A stretch of DNA of 64,000 bases from Bimuria novae-zelandiae CBS 107.79 (taxonomy: Eukaryota > Ascomycota > Dothideomycetes > Pleosporales > Didymosphaeriaceae). The position numbers were made by a program, and so were the translations under genes. The notes under the pieces were generated by a model. It saw nothing but the letters and a program-made list of their open reading frames with translations. It searched no databases and was not told the origin of the DNA. The stretch lies in the NCBI GenBank assembly GCA_010015655.1, contig ML976764.1:161374-225373 (forward strand), written 5' to 3'. Of this stretch, positions 32,744 through 43,400 are shown one piece after another (position 1 is the first letter of the stretch; every line of letters starts with the position of its first letter).

Positions 32744-33898
32744 TTACGCCACCTCCGTCTTCTTGGGATCGGCCTGCACTGGGTCATCCTCGCCTTCGAC
32801 CGCGACACGATGCCCTTGAACCGCCTTTTCTACTTCTGGCACGAGCGACTCCATAAACTCTACATCTCGGCCGACGAGCGTGACCGTGTTGTTCTCCTTG
32901 CCCCACCTCGGGTAGCTGCCCACTTTTACGCCCTGGGGCTCAGCCTTCGCCGCGAGCTGGGTCAGATATTCGGCCACAGCGCTCTCCGGCAGTGGGGTAG
33001 AGATCAGTATCCGCAGCACGCCCTTGCCCTCTGGGTCAGTTAACCGGGGAAGCAGGCGGGGTTTCAGCCCATCTAGCATCTTCTCAAACAGTCTCGGTAC
33101 ACCAGGCAATATGTGTACATTGCCATTGACACACGCCACAGGGACCCACAAATCATCGCTCACAAAGACGACTTGGTCTTCGTCTGGTATAGAGTCGTTG
33201 TATGGTAGAATGATCATACGCTTCTTGGCCGTGAGCGCGGCGGACGGAGTGTTCCAGTCGAAGTTGGGCTGCGAAGGGTGTGGCTTGGAGAGACGCTTCA
33301 TGCTCTCAAAGGCAGAGTCATGCTGCTTTAACGGCAAGTCGAATGCTTTCGCTATCGATTGGTACGTGATGTCGTCGTGTCTGAGACCAGAGTCAGCCCG
33401 TAGCAAGACAACCAAACAAAAGCGGTGCATAAGGAGGGTGTGCGTACGTGGGACCGATGCCTCCAGAAGTGACAACGAAATCGTAATTCTTCGACATGCG
33501 CCGAACTGCCTCCATGATTTCGCTCTCATCGTCGGCGATGACTTCTATCCGTCTCAAAGTGATGCCGAGCGAGAAGCAAAACTTCGCAAAGTAGGCCTAC
33601 AGCAATCAGCAGGTGCATGTCGTGTGCATAGACATTCATACTGAGTTCGTATCTACCGTCTTCGACGCGTCAGCACATGTCCAATGAAGCCCACGATCGT
33701 TCACATTATGCCTACCTTGCCTCCGAGCACCTCATCTCCGATTATCAGACACGCTGCCGTGTGTATCAGGCTCTTGTTCTGAGTGGCCATGGTCGATGAC
33801 GCAATTGGCGATGCCTGGAACGAAGCGGCGGCGCAGTGCGCGTAGTTTAGAAGTGGTTGCGAGAGATGTCTAGCCACTTGACTCAATCTGCTAAACAT
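32744..33898 (-). CDS. molybdopterin-binding (MoCF_BD/CinA-like) domain protein
   Basis: Four exons, 33898-33716, 33642-33659 (18 bp), 33596-33448 and 33380-32744, give 328 residues. Introns are 56, 45 and 67 bp. The tiny second exon (TVDTNS) is required to join GDEVLGGK to AYFAKFCFSLGI, which is the continuous family sequence LGGKTVDTNSAYFAK. Further motifs are VVTSGGIGPTHDD and LPGVP. The domain binds molybdopterin in MoaB/MogA/CinA proteins; fungal stand-alone members are related to the N-terminal part of FAD synthetase-like proteins and their role is unclear. Starting at 33898 gives a basic, Ser/Arg/Leu-rich N-terminus that looks like a mitochondrial targeting sequence. Starting at 33790 (MATQNKS) would give a 292-residue cytosolic form. 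Confidence 0.88.
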
Positions 33899-34133
33899 AG
33901 AGATGTGTGCCGAAGGGTGAGGTGCTGTGTGCAGCCTGAGTAGCTAGTTGCATGGAAGGAGCAACCGACAGTGTCGTCGAGGAAGAAGTCGCGTCTCGCG
34001 TCGTTGCCCCGCACCACTCCCACCGCGCGGAGGCTCGCGCCTTCCCGCTCCACTACCTTGTAGATTTCGCACAACAATCGCGAAACGCTCACACAAACTT
34101 TCTATCTCACGCCATTTTGCTGAATACGCTACT
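33899..34133. promoter_or_regulatory. divergent promoter region between the MoCF_BD-domain and GMF genes
   Basis: 235 bp between the two starts, with pyrimidine-rich stretches near the GMF start. Bidirectional use is inferred from spacing only. Confidence 0.35.
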
Positions 34134-34763
34134 ATGGCACGTTTCGAAGCCCCAACGAATGTTCACCGCTAACGCTGGCACAGTCATCCGAATCGAGGCT
34201 CTACACTTTCTCCGACGAGACGAAGCAGAAGCTGCGCAAGTTCCGCCTGGGCACCTCGCGCGCCAAAGACCCGCAGGCTATCCTCTGTATGCTAGCCTGA
34301 TATCTCCTGCACGCAGCCACAACTCCCATAGCGATGGCCATGGTGCTGTTCATATATACGAGATCATAAGGCTGACGCCTGCACGCGCCAGACGAGATCG
34401 ACAAGAAGACATTGGAGATCCGTCCCGTAGACGGAGAAGTCTACTCGAACGTACAAGGGCTGGCCGATGAGCTACCAGATCATGCCCCGCGCTTTGTTCT
34501 TTTGAGCTACCCGCTGACACTCGTACGCCTCTCCTCCCAACCGTTACTGTGCACACGTTGAGCAACTCTAGGATTCGGGGAGACTAGCGGTGCCCTACGT
34601 CATGCTCTACTACCTGCCAGTCACGTGTAACAACGAGGTGAAAATGCTGTATGCAAGCGCGAAAGAGCTGATGCGAAACACTGCCGAGGTCAACAAGATC
34701 ATTGAGATCGACAGCGCGGATGATCTAGAAGATATCGAGGAAAAATTAAAAGGTGATTCATAG
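34134..34763 (+). CDS. glia maturation factor (ADF/cofilin-homology domain protein)
   Basis: Exons 34134-34136, 34184-34286, 34392-34522 and 34572-34763 give 142 residues. The last two introns are 105 and 49 bp with normal GT-AG ends. The coding sequence reads SSESRLYTFSDETKQKLRKF, then FRLGTSRAKDPQAI, YEIDKKTLEIRPVDGEVYSN, LPDHAPRFVLLSYPLTL, DSGRLAVPYVMLYYLPVTCN and a charged tail, matching GMF/Aim7. GMF binds the Arp2/3 complex and removes branched actin. The start is uncertain: the frame in exon 2 needs an initiator that joins in phase 0. The best join uses ATG 34134-34136 as a 3-base exon and a GC-AG intron (34137-34183, donor GCACGT, branch CGCTAAC). A GT donor four bases on gives the wrong frame. 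Confidence 0.88.
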
Positions 34764-36455
34764 CGCACTACAGCAATCCCCCGGCCGCATTATCACGACG
34801 TGATAAAAGAGAAAGGGGCACCGGAAAGTGCCGTAGTTCGCCGGCTTTGCTGGGCAGTGCAACCGAATCACCACCGCCCACAACGGAAAGTAGTTGCCAA
34901 GCATGCTCTAGCGTCGGTTTGATTTCGAACGTACGTCGCACGATTACTCCACCGATAGGCAATACTGCTCTGCCCGAGAGCAGATACAGTGCTCAATCGA
35001 TCTCTTTCAAGCACGCGTCCACTCTCTCATCTCGATTTCGCGCCAGATCTTCCATCCGAACGCTTACTTTGAGTTTCATCCCACTACCTTTAGGCCTTCA
35101 CCCCACACTACTTTGATGTTTCATTTTCCTTGCGGTGGTCCGCTGGAGACCCCTTGGCGCTTGCTCAACAATGATCGACGGCATGCATTGCATGGGACAT
35201 GGCCCGTAGCCGACATCCGAGCGTTCGCCAACCTTTGATATCACCAATCGAAGTTCTACCCTCTCGCGCGTGTTCTGAAGGCGTGACAGACCTTCCATTT
35301 TCGGTTACTATACCGACTGGCTGTTATTTGGTGCATTATTCACTACGATGCGGTGAGGCGGTAACCGAGCCCGTTGTGCATTGTTGCTAGTGTCCACATA
35401 GGTACTGGGGCTTGGACTGCCATCTACTCACATTTAGTTCACCGACCCCTTCATCGATTCGATGATATCAAAAGGCTCGATTAAAGACGCATACATCGGC
35501 CAAATACATTGCTTTGGATCAACGAGCAGGCACATGAGGTCTCCCCTTGATATCGACGCCCTCAACTCCGCTAGATCTGATGTACGAATCTAAATTCGAA
35601 ATGACGATGCATGCTCATGAGGCGGAACAGGGCGTCACAGAGGATTTTGGGATCGCATCGTGCCTATGCACGAAGAGTCCTTGCTATCCCCAAGCGACAG
35701 TGATAGGAACAGGAAATTCCACCTTAAATTTTTCTTCTTGAAGCCAGAATTTCAATTGTGGCAATGGTTGCACTGCAATTCTATCTGCTCTTCAGATCTC
35801 TCCGAGGCAAGCCAATTGTCAAACAATCAAATTTGGCATGACGTGCTGGCAATGCACCGAAATTGGTATCGAACTACTATGGACATAGTCTCGCAGTTGT
35901 TCTATCATTGTGTCTCAAGAGCACCTTTCCCTCAAGTCACTGTCCGCCGAACATGAACGTCAAACGTTGTGCCCTCATAATGTCACGATTTCTAACTCCA
36001 AGTTTTGACATGTTCTCGAAGTCTGAGGATGTGGGACATCAAAGATGAATTTTTGGATGCCGAATCGACATGTCGCCGAGAAACGCATTAACTTTATATA
36101 TATTGCCACATGTAAGTTCATATCAACTTCACCCCTTATTGTTCAGTGAAAACAATATTTTCACGAACTGATCACCGGATGATTGTCGGGGCTCGGATAA
36201 TCCTGTCATTGGGCTCACACGATGTCCGCTGTGAATTCACATTTTGCGGCTTCTGAGAGGCTCCCTCTATACAAAAAGGGTATAAGGAACATATCTTCCC
36301 ACCATTGCATTGCACCTTGCATCGGAGAGCACAACTCAACCCAGTACATTATACACCCCAACGCCTTTCTTTTCAACGTACGATGGGCCAATCTGTTGGA
36401 GACCTGGGTGACTTCGTTCACGATGCTGTGTACCATGCCAAGGGACTTATGGGAT
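34764..36455. other. intergenic, no supported gene
   Basis: About 1.7 kb without recognisable coding or RNA features. Short open frames (34847-35116, 35547-35741, 36222-36593) overlap in several frames and have no domain. Confidence 0.5.
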
Positions 36456-38049
36456 AGAGCCGCCAAGAGCGGCGTAAACGAACCTCTCAGCACCGTCTGC
36501 GGAAGGACCACGCACGTCAGCGTGTTAAAGACCGCGAGCGCCGCGAGCGCAAAAACGAGGGTCTTCCAGCAGTGCCCACGTCACCAAAAGTGACCGCTTT
36601 CCGCCAATACATCGCAGGAGTGCAAGCGCCTTTACGGCCAGAGACTGCGATACCTCAAAGCCATTGGTGGCCTCTCACGCGCAAGCGGTGGCGAGCCTTT
36701 TCGAAAGACGAGCCCATGCAGAAACTAGTACAGCAGAGGGCGGCAGGTGATGTTCTGGGCAGTGGTCCGCAGCTCCTCGTCCAAAACCTACGCAGGAACC
36801 CAGACTCTCTAGACCTGGACGATATTCGTCCCCTGTTCCGGTACGAGAACATGCAGAGCGATGTGCTCAGATTCAGGCTCCCAGAAGCACAAAACCGCCA
36901 AGCCTACGATGCGATGCGTCCGGTGTTCGCTTTGGTGCAAAAGTTTCTGCTCGCACCAGAATTACAAAGCTTTTGGTTCCATCTCATGTACGGTAACCCT
37001 GTGACTGACGTGGCTACCAAGAAGACATATCTAATGCACGATAACAGGAAAGATGACCTTGAAACTGCTCGCGCGGAGTTTAATGCACTGCTCCAGGATA
37101 TGGCGGACCGCATCAAATTCTACTAGGTGCCGGTCTTCGCACCCAATGAAACGACCGCCGCGCACGCCTGGTTCCACGAATCGTTCTGATGCGCTGTAGC
37201 ACCCTATATCGACACCTCAGAGTGGGTTAATGTTAAGAAGCGTGCAGAAGGGTGGCATGGGTTTGTGGGTATCACCACGAACTCCCTATACCACCTGCTC
37301 AGTCCCCACTCCGTCACACGAACGGACATTGAGGCTGACGTTCGTCTCCAGGCCTAACTCACGATCACGCTGACACACCAGCTTGCGCACGCGATCTCCT
37401 CGTATCGTAGGATCCTCGCACAAAGCTTTGCCAACAATCTCCAAGAGATTTTCACGTTCGACACTGACCTCCTGAACGAGTGTGGCTGGTCCTGGGAGGC
37501 CACTGTTCTGAACAAGCCGTACGTCTGGGACTATGTGCCGGATGACTGGCTTCACGACCTGTTCCGCAAGTCGACGTGGAAGCGCATCACGAAGCACAAC
37601 GAGGAGCTTCCCAAACCAATGGGCTCTGCGCTCGATCTTGAAAGGGGCTCCCCGAGGCAATTCTACGCATTCCGGTAGGTGGATACTCTACAGCGCTTCG
37701 ACAACGTTCGGTACGTGAACGGCTGGGCGAAGAATTACGGTAATTTGGATTACAATTACCTAAATCAAACGGAGGGACGGATCCTGCAGAAAATCGAGGA
37801 TTGATTCAAGGACGTGCGGGAGTCGGACATGCGCAAGGCTGCGAAGTCGGGCATGTACAAGATTGTTCCGGTGCGGGGCCCGCGGCGGGAAATTCTTGGG
37901 AAGGCTGTGGAGTATATCCCCCTGGCGGGCAAGAGCCAGTGGTTCCGGGTGCAAACGAGGACGACGACGACTCGGATAATGACTCGGACTTTGGGTTTCA
38001 GGACGGAATGGATCCGCCTGATGGACCGAAGCCTGAGTACGAAGTCTGA
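36456..38049 (+). pseudogene. large uncharacterised protein gene inactivated by several stops and a frameshift
   Basis: One frame can be followed from about 36456 (basic, Arg-rich start, RQERRKRTSQHRLRKDHARQ) through an open 36572-37126 part (GVQAPLRPETAIPQSHWWPL). It then passes TAG after IKFY, TGA after HESF, TAA after RLQA, TAG after FYAFR and TGA after KIED. Near 37950 the frame shifts by one into an acidic tail (EDDDDSDNDSDFGFQDGMD) ending at 38049. Several stops fit CAG/CAA/TGG changes. A THQLAHAISSY segment recalls metalloprotease-like HExxH proteins with Gln for Glu, but this is weak. The family is not recognised. It lies next to the transposon block and is convergent with the pseudogene at 38140-38850. 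Confidence 0.6.
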
Positions 38050-38139
38050 GACCTCATGGAATTTTAAGAGTTCGTATTCAATAAAAAGAAAAAAAAAGAA
38101 ATTTTACAAACAAAAATAGTACATTGCATCTCGTGTTCG

Positions 38140-38850
38140 CTACGCACCCGCATTTGGATCTAATCGCCAGTTCAAGCAATCACCTTCTATCCTACCCTCC
38201 TGCTTCCGATTTTCCCCATTCTCATAGCACTGATCGATGATTTTTCTCATAGTAACTTTGCACTGATCCACATCAACCTTCCACTCGCAACTTTCCTTCG
38301 CCTCCACATACGCCAAGATCTCAACAGAGACAACCTCGTTGGGGTAGATGTCGAACCGCTGCTTTGTCTCTCCTAGATTCCACTCCTCTCAGAGGGTGTG
38401 CTCTGCGAGAGCCCGCTCACAGAACACATCTGCCGTAGAGATCATGTGCGCGCGCCTCGTCCACTGTCTACTATCGTAGCATTTGACCTCGTCATTGTCG
38501 AAGTTGGGCGTCTTCTTGGGTGGAGGCGGTGGTTTGGCGGTCGTGCTGCTGGTGGTGGTTTTGGGCAGGGCGACGGTTGTGACGAGGCTCGTTGCGGTGA
38601 CAGTGACGCCGACGGTTTTTGTGGGCCGCTCGGATGAGCGGATCAGACAGTACTCTTCTTCTTCCTCGTCTACTGGGTCTTCTACGGGGTCAATAGGGAC
38701 TATGGGTGCACTGGGGTCATTGGGGTCGATGCCTCCGGGGGGTGTAGGGCCCGTGCCAGGAGGGAGACATGTGAGGGCCGGCACTACCCAGATGACCATG
38801 AACTTTCCCTTGCCAATTCTGCTCCGAGCCTCTGGTGCCATGGTCTTCAC
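38140..38850 (-). pseudogene. C-terminal part of a secreted cysteine-containing protein (GH18-chitinase-tail-like) with an internal TGA
   Basis: The minus frame begins at ATG 38850 and runs through an acidic, Pro-rich linker (GGIDPNDPSAPIVPIDP), a Thr-rich stretch (TVTATSLVTTVALPKTTTSS) and KPPPPPKK to a Cys-containing domain (VKCYDSRQWTRRAHMISTAD). A TGA follows LAEHTL at 38389. The frame continues intact (EEWNLGETKQRFDIYPNEVV, then CKVTMRKIIDQC and GDCLNWRLDPNAGA) to a TAG at 38140. The ending resembles the C-terminal region of fungal GH18/LysM chitinases, but no catalytic part is present, so this is either a fragment or the 3' exon of a larger gene. No signal peptide is visible at 38850. 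Confidence 0.5.
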
Positions 38851-39587
38851 ATGCTTGTGCTATTAGAGCACAGTAAGTAGTCCCTTCGCGCCCGTTGCCT
38901 TCGGGGAAGATCTGCCCCAAGTGACCAATGCCTCCCTCGATTCAAGAAGCGGGCGGGAACTCATCACATGAATACGTACGGCGGGAAGGTTGGAATTTTC
39001 CTGCAAATCGATTGTCCCTTCCATCGGCAATTCTCAGGTACGCCTGGGTCGCTCCCAAAGGTTGAGGCGCCAGGGCTGTGACAGGTTGTCCAAATCCCAC
39101 AAGGGTGGTACAATCTGAGGCTGGTTCGGCTCGGGACAACGTGGGTTGGCAATTGTGCCTTTCCAGCGCCGTGGGCACTGCTCATCTTTTCGATCATCAC
39201 CACGAAGCGTTACTGAGTGACCTACGTCTAACGTGAACCAACTATCCCATCTCCCAGGTCATGTAGATTTTGTAATATCGCCGTGCCAGTTCCTGATATT
39301 CTGACATATGGCAGGCTTCTTATGGCAATTATACCTAAACAAATGTCAATGCGAGAAGCTATGGTGAGTTAAGTTGCGACAAGCTCGCTCTCGAACGACG
39401 TTCCTGGGGGAAACAATACCGGCTGATGAGTATTGTTGGCGTCTAGACGTCAGAAAGGTATGGGTACCCAATTTCCATTTGCGTCTTGGACATTTTTCCA
39501 GCTCCAGCGTTGAATGTACCGTGTCTCGGCAGTCAGTGCGCAACATCACTCAATGCGCAACCGTGTCTTGGTGGTCAATGCACGTCG
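38851..39587. other. intergenic up to the transposon block
   Basis: No supported gene. At 39528-39550 a short sequence (GTCTCGGCAGTCAGTGCGC) partly matches the terminal repeat of element E1, as if an end-to-end remnant. Composition is normal; the AT-rich block starts at about 39650. Confidence 0.45.
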
Positions 39588-39589
39588 TA

Positions 39590-39638
39590 CCCTGCCGAGA
39601 CAGTCAGTGCGCCGCGACACTAACGCGCCACCCCAACA
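39590..39638 (+). repeat. left terminal inverted repeat of E1
   Basis: A perfect 49-bp match, in reverse complement, to 48210-48258. It lies next to the TA target site. Confidence 0.9.
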
Positions 39639-39972
39639 CCAGCACCGCAGCCAGCAACATGAGGCTATAGAGTTTTACATAAAAGCTTTTATCGCGAAAT
39701 TTTCTAGAGTTAAGATTTTATAGAGCTATAGAAGATTACTAGCTAGTTAAATTATAGATATCTACTTAGTGTTTTAATTATTTAGCCACTGCGCGATGCT
39801 AGCGCTAATAGCGTAAATATTATTATATTAACGCGTATAGATGCTGGCGTAGGCTTCTTCCTCTTTATAATTATATAAGTAGCTTTTAAAGCATTCTAGC
39901 TTCCCTTTTTAGTAATTTTAAGACATTTTTAAAGTTATTATTAAGCCTTGCGAGCCTGTTAACGGAGGCGTT

Positions 39973-40450
39973 TGTTAGGATCTGTATTTAGCATCACCAG
40001 GCTAACATTCTGAGACGGACAAGGTCTTATGGGAGCCAATGGTGGCACAGCAATGGGCAGGTCACGTGACTGCTCGAAGCGCTCGAGTCGAGCAAGTCGA
40101 GCAGGTGCATAAGGCCAAGGCTGTGCTCGCTCTGCTCGAGTCGAGCAAGTCGAGCAGGTGCATAAGGCCAAGGCTGTGCTCGCTCTGCTCGAGTCGAGCA
40201 AGTCGAGCATGCTAAGTATATAGGAACATGAGGATGGACTCTTCCACCTCGTGTTCAACCTGTTTATCAATCTATCGTTTGGATTTGACTCAGGCTCTCG
40301 TCGATTTGATTGTGACTCCTACGTCCTCTTAATACCAACAACCCCATTAACCAGCTTAAGCAGTCAATACTCCTTTCTTGCCTAATAAGTATTCCTGCCC
40401 GAGAACCAACCCTAACTACTTACGGATTAGCTACCCGTAGGGACTTAATA
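39973..40450 (+). repeat. 5' LTR of the gypsy element
   Basis: 478 bp starting TGTTAGGATC. Nearly identical to the right LTR except for one additional 53-bp tandem unit and scattered changes. The LTR ends in TA where the right copy has CA, a CpA to TpA change. Confidence 0.92.
40082..40208. repeat. 53-bp tandem repeats inside the 5' LTR
   Basis: Two full units (40082-40134, 40135-40187) and a partial one (40188-40208). Each begins CTCGAGTCGAGCAAGTCGAGC, which is rich in short palindromes. The 3' LTR has one full unit (46192-46244) plus a partial one. Confidence 0.9.
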
Positions 40451-40467
40451 TCTTGAACACCCTCAAC

Positions 40468-43400
40468 ATGAATACTACTAGGACCCCTAACTCTTCCATA
40501 GCTTCGGACAACCATGTCACCCCTATAGGGGATGGCAAGAACAAGGCGCACAAACCCGATTTGTACAATAGCAATCGTAGTCTCCTTGACACTTGGCTTT
40601 TACAGCTAGACCTCTATTTCTTCGACCAGAACCAAGACCTCGAAGACAAAAAGAAAGTCATCTTCGCCGCAACCTACATGCGAGAAAGCGCTAAGGAATA
40701 GATCCGTCCCTACTTAGTCAAGTACCTAGACATGGATCACGACAACGAAGATGAAGACTACATCAACCGCAACGAAGATTGACATTATCGAGGACTACGC
40801 TAACTTCAAGAAATGCCTCCAACAAATGTTTGGAATCGCTAATAAAACTGCTATCGCTGAGCAAGCAATCCAGACGATCCGACAGCAACGATCCGCAGCT
40901 AAGTATGCAGCCGAATTCCGCAAGTACGCCGTGCAACTCGACTAGGAGGATAAATCTCTTAAAACAATATACAAACAAGGCCTTAAACGCAATATGCGCG
41001 AAGAACTCCTGCGTAGTGGTGCAAAAATAGAGACCTTAGAAGAACTATACAAAGAGACCATCCGCATTAATGGGGAATAGTTTGCATTGCAGGAAGAACT
41101 ACGCAAGAACCCGAGGAACGTTAGTTTCAGACGACAGGCACCTGTAGTCTACAAAGCGCCGCCGAAAACACCTCGACGCCAGCAACGCAACTACTACGGA
41201 CCCCAACCTATAGAAGATGTCTAGTTTAACAACCTGGAAAAGGGAACAGGAAAGGCTATAGGCTTCCGAAAGCCTAATCAACGTATCTCAGATAGAACCC
41301 GACGACAGGGGACCAAGACGCGTAAATGCTTCACATGTGGCAAACCAGGCTATATCGCCAGGAACTACAGATCTAGGAATAAGGTCATTAGACAGTTAAA
41401 CGTACTTACCGTCGATAACACAGAAGTAACCGACGAAGAATGGCAGGTAATACCCTCTATTAAGCAATCTAACATCCTAGACAAGGACTTAGAGCGATTA
41501 GACTCGCCTAATTCGCGACTCTACGAGGATGTATACAAAGGTTTAAACAAGGAAGAGATAGAGCTAATGCCTTAATCTCCTACACCTCACCCTAGCTGGA
41601 ACAAACCTGTTACTAGTAAGACGACGAATGTTTTCGACTTCTTGGAAAAACACCAACCTCGAGAAGGAGATTTTGGGTTTACGGCGGTAGAACAACAAGA
41701 CTATGCAGAAGCATTTTTTCATGCTTACCAACCCGACCTGGTCAGTAAAGCAGCAAGAGGAATGGCAGATCACCGCTACGCCCACGAAGACCCCAAGAAG
41801 AAATACCCAAACGAAAGCCCGAACTACGAACCACAGTACAACCTGGACCACCGTAACCCTACGCATAAGACCATACGATAGACCCTCTACGGAGAAGATT
41901 AATGTACTATTCATTACCAAGCCAAGGAATACAGTTACTTTCCCTAAACATACCAACGATGCTAATGGGAGTGGTTTAACTGCCCTATTACCTATTGTGA
42001 CGTTCACCTCTAGGATAAACGCGAAAAGCGATACTTTCCATACCTTAACTAAGCGCTAAACTAAGCAATATTACTACTGGTTAATAAAAAATGTGTATCT
42101 AACAAATGGCAAACATGCTTACACCCCGATTATAAGGAACATAAAGAGCAAAAGGGAAAGCATGGGTTCAATCGCATACCAAAAGGGACTACGACCCTCA
42201 GGATTAAAACGGTAACAAAGGAAGAAGACGGTGAAGCTCTCCTAGAGAAGGGCCAGCAGCAGCCTTAGGAGAAGAAGAAGGAAGGACACCTCAACCCCAC
42301 AAAGCCACCCACGGAAAAGATATCTTTTTTAGACCTAGGCTCAAAAGGGAAGACGCCTTCAGAGAACTAAATGCCATAAACAGTCAGGCATTAATCAAGC
42401 TACCGGTACAGCTTAAAGAAACATGAATAAAAGCCATGCTGGACTCAGGAGCACAGGAAAGTTATATGTCAAGAAAGGCACTTGATAGAGCAGGACTCTA
42501 TAAGCGCAAGAAGGCCATACCCTATGCTATCCATATCGCGAATAGATAACTAATGCCCGGCAAGGCAATGATTGAATACGAGGTCGAAACTACCCTTACA
42601 ATCCATGGACACTAGGAATTAATTACCCTTAACATCATTAAGGAAGCCAATCACGACGTGATTTTAGGACTACCCTAGTTAAGGAAGCACAATCCCACAA
42701 TTAACTAGGAAAGAAAAAAGCTATCCTTTAAGCGCTATAACTATGCATTATAAGCAAAGCCTACGCATTAATAGAGCATGATAGTAGATAAGAGAGCTAT
42801 CAACACTATAGTCTCGCGACGGACAGTTAAAAAACGGAAGAAACCCTTAGCAGACGCTGGCAGGAACCACCAGGTCACAGAGCGCAAGAAGATGGATGAA
42901 AGCACAAACTATGAAATTCCAGAATGCTACCAAGCATGGAAACATATGTTCACCGAGAGAGAAGGAAAAGCAAACCTTCCAGAACATCAGCCCTGGGATC
43001 TAGCGATAGACCTAGTAGAAGGGAAAACGCCACCCTTTAGACCACTATATGGCAAAACTGGAAAAGAACTCCAGCAGGAAAAAGAATTCATCGAGACAAA
43101 TCTTGCGAAAGGATATATACGACCATCAAAGTCACCAGCAGCCAGCCCTTTCATGTTTATTATAAAAAAAAACGGCACACCACGACCATGTGTTAACTAT
43201 CGGAAGATCAACGACATGACGATTAAAAATTAATACTTACTACTAAACATCTTAGAATTAAGAGACTAACTCTTAAGAGCTAAACGCTTTACACTAATAG
43301 ACTTACGAGATAGATACCACCTTATATAAATTAAGGAAGGTAACAAGTGGAAGACAGCGTTTAGGTTACGCTACGGACTATTCGAATACATAGTTATGCC

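Noticed and set aside
39528..39589. A second complete terminal repeat of E1 left of the element
   Set aside because: Only about 19 bp match in a rearranged order; it is at best a footprint.
40082..40208. CRISPR-like array
   Set aside because: The 53-bp units are contiguous without spacers and lie inside an LTR of a fungal retrotransposon.
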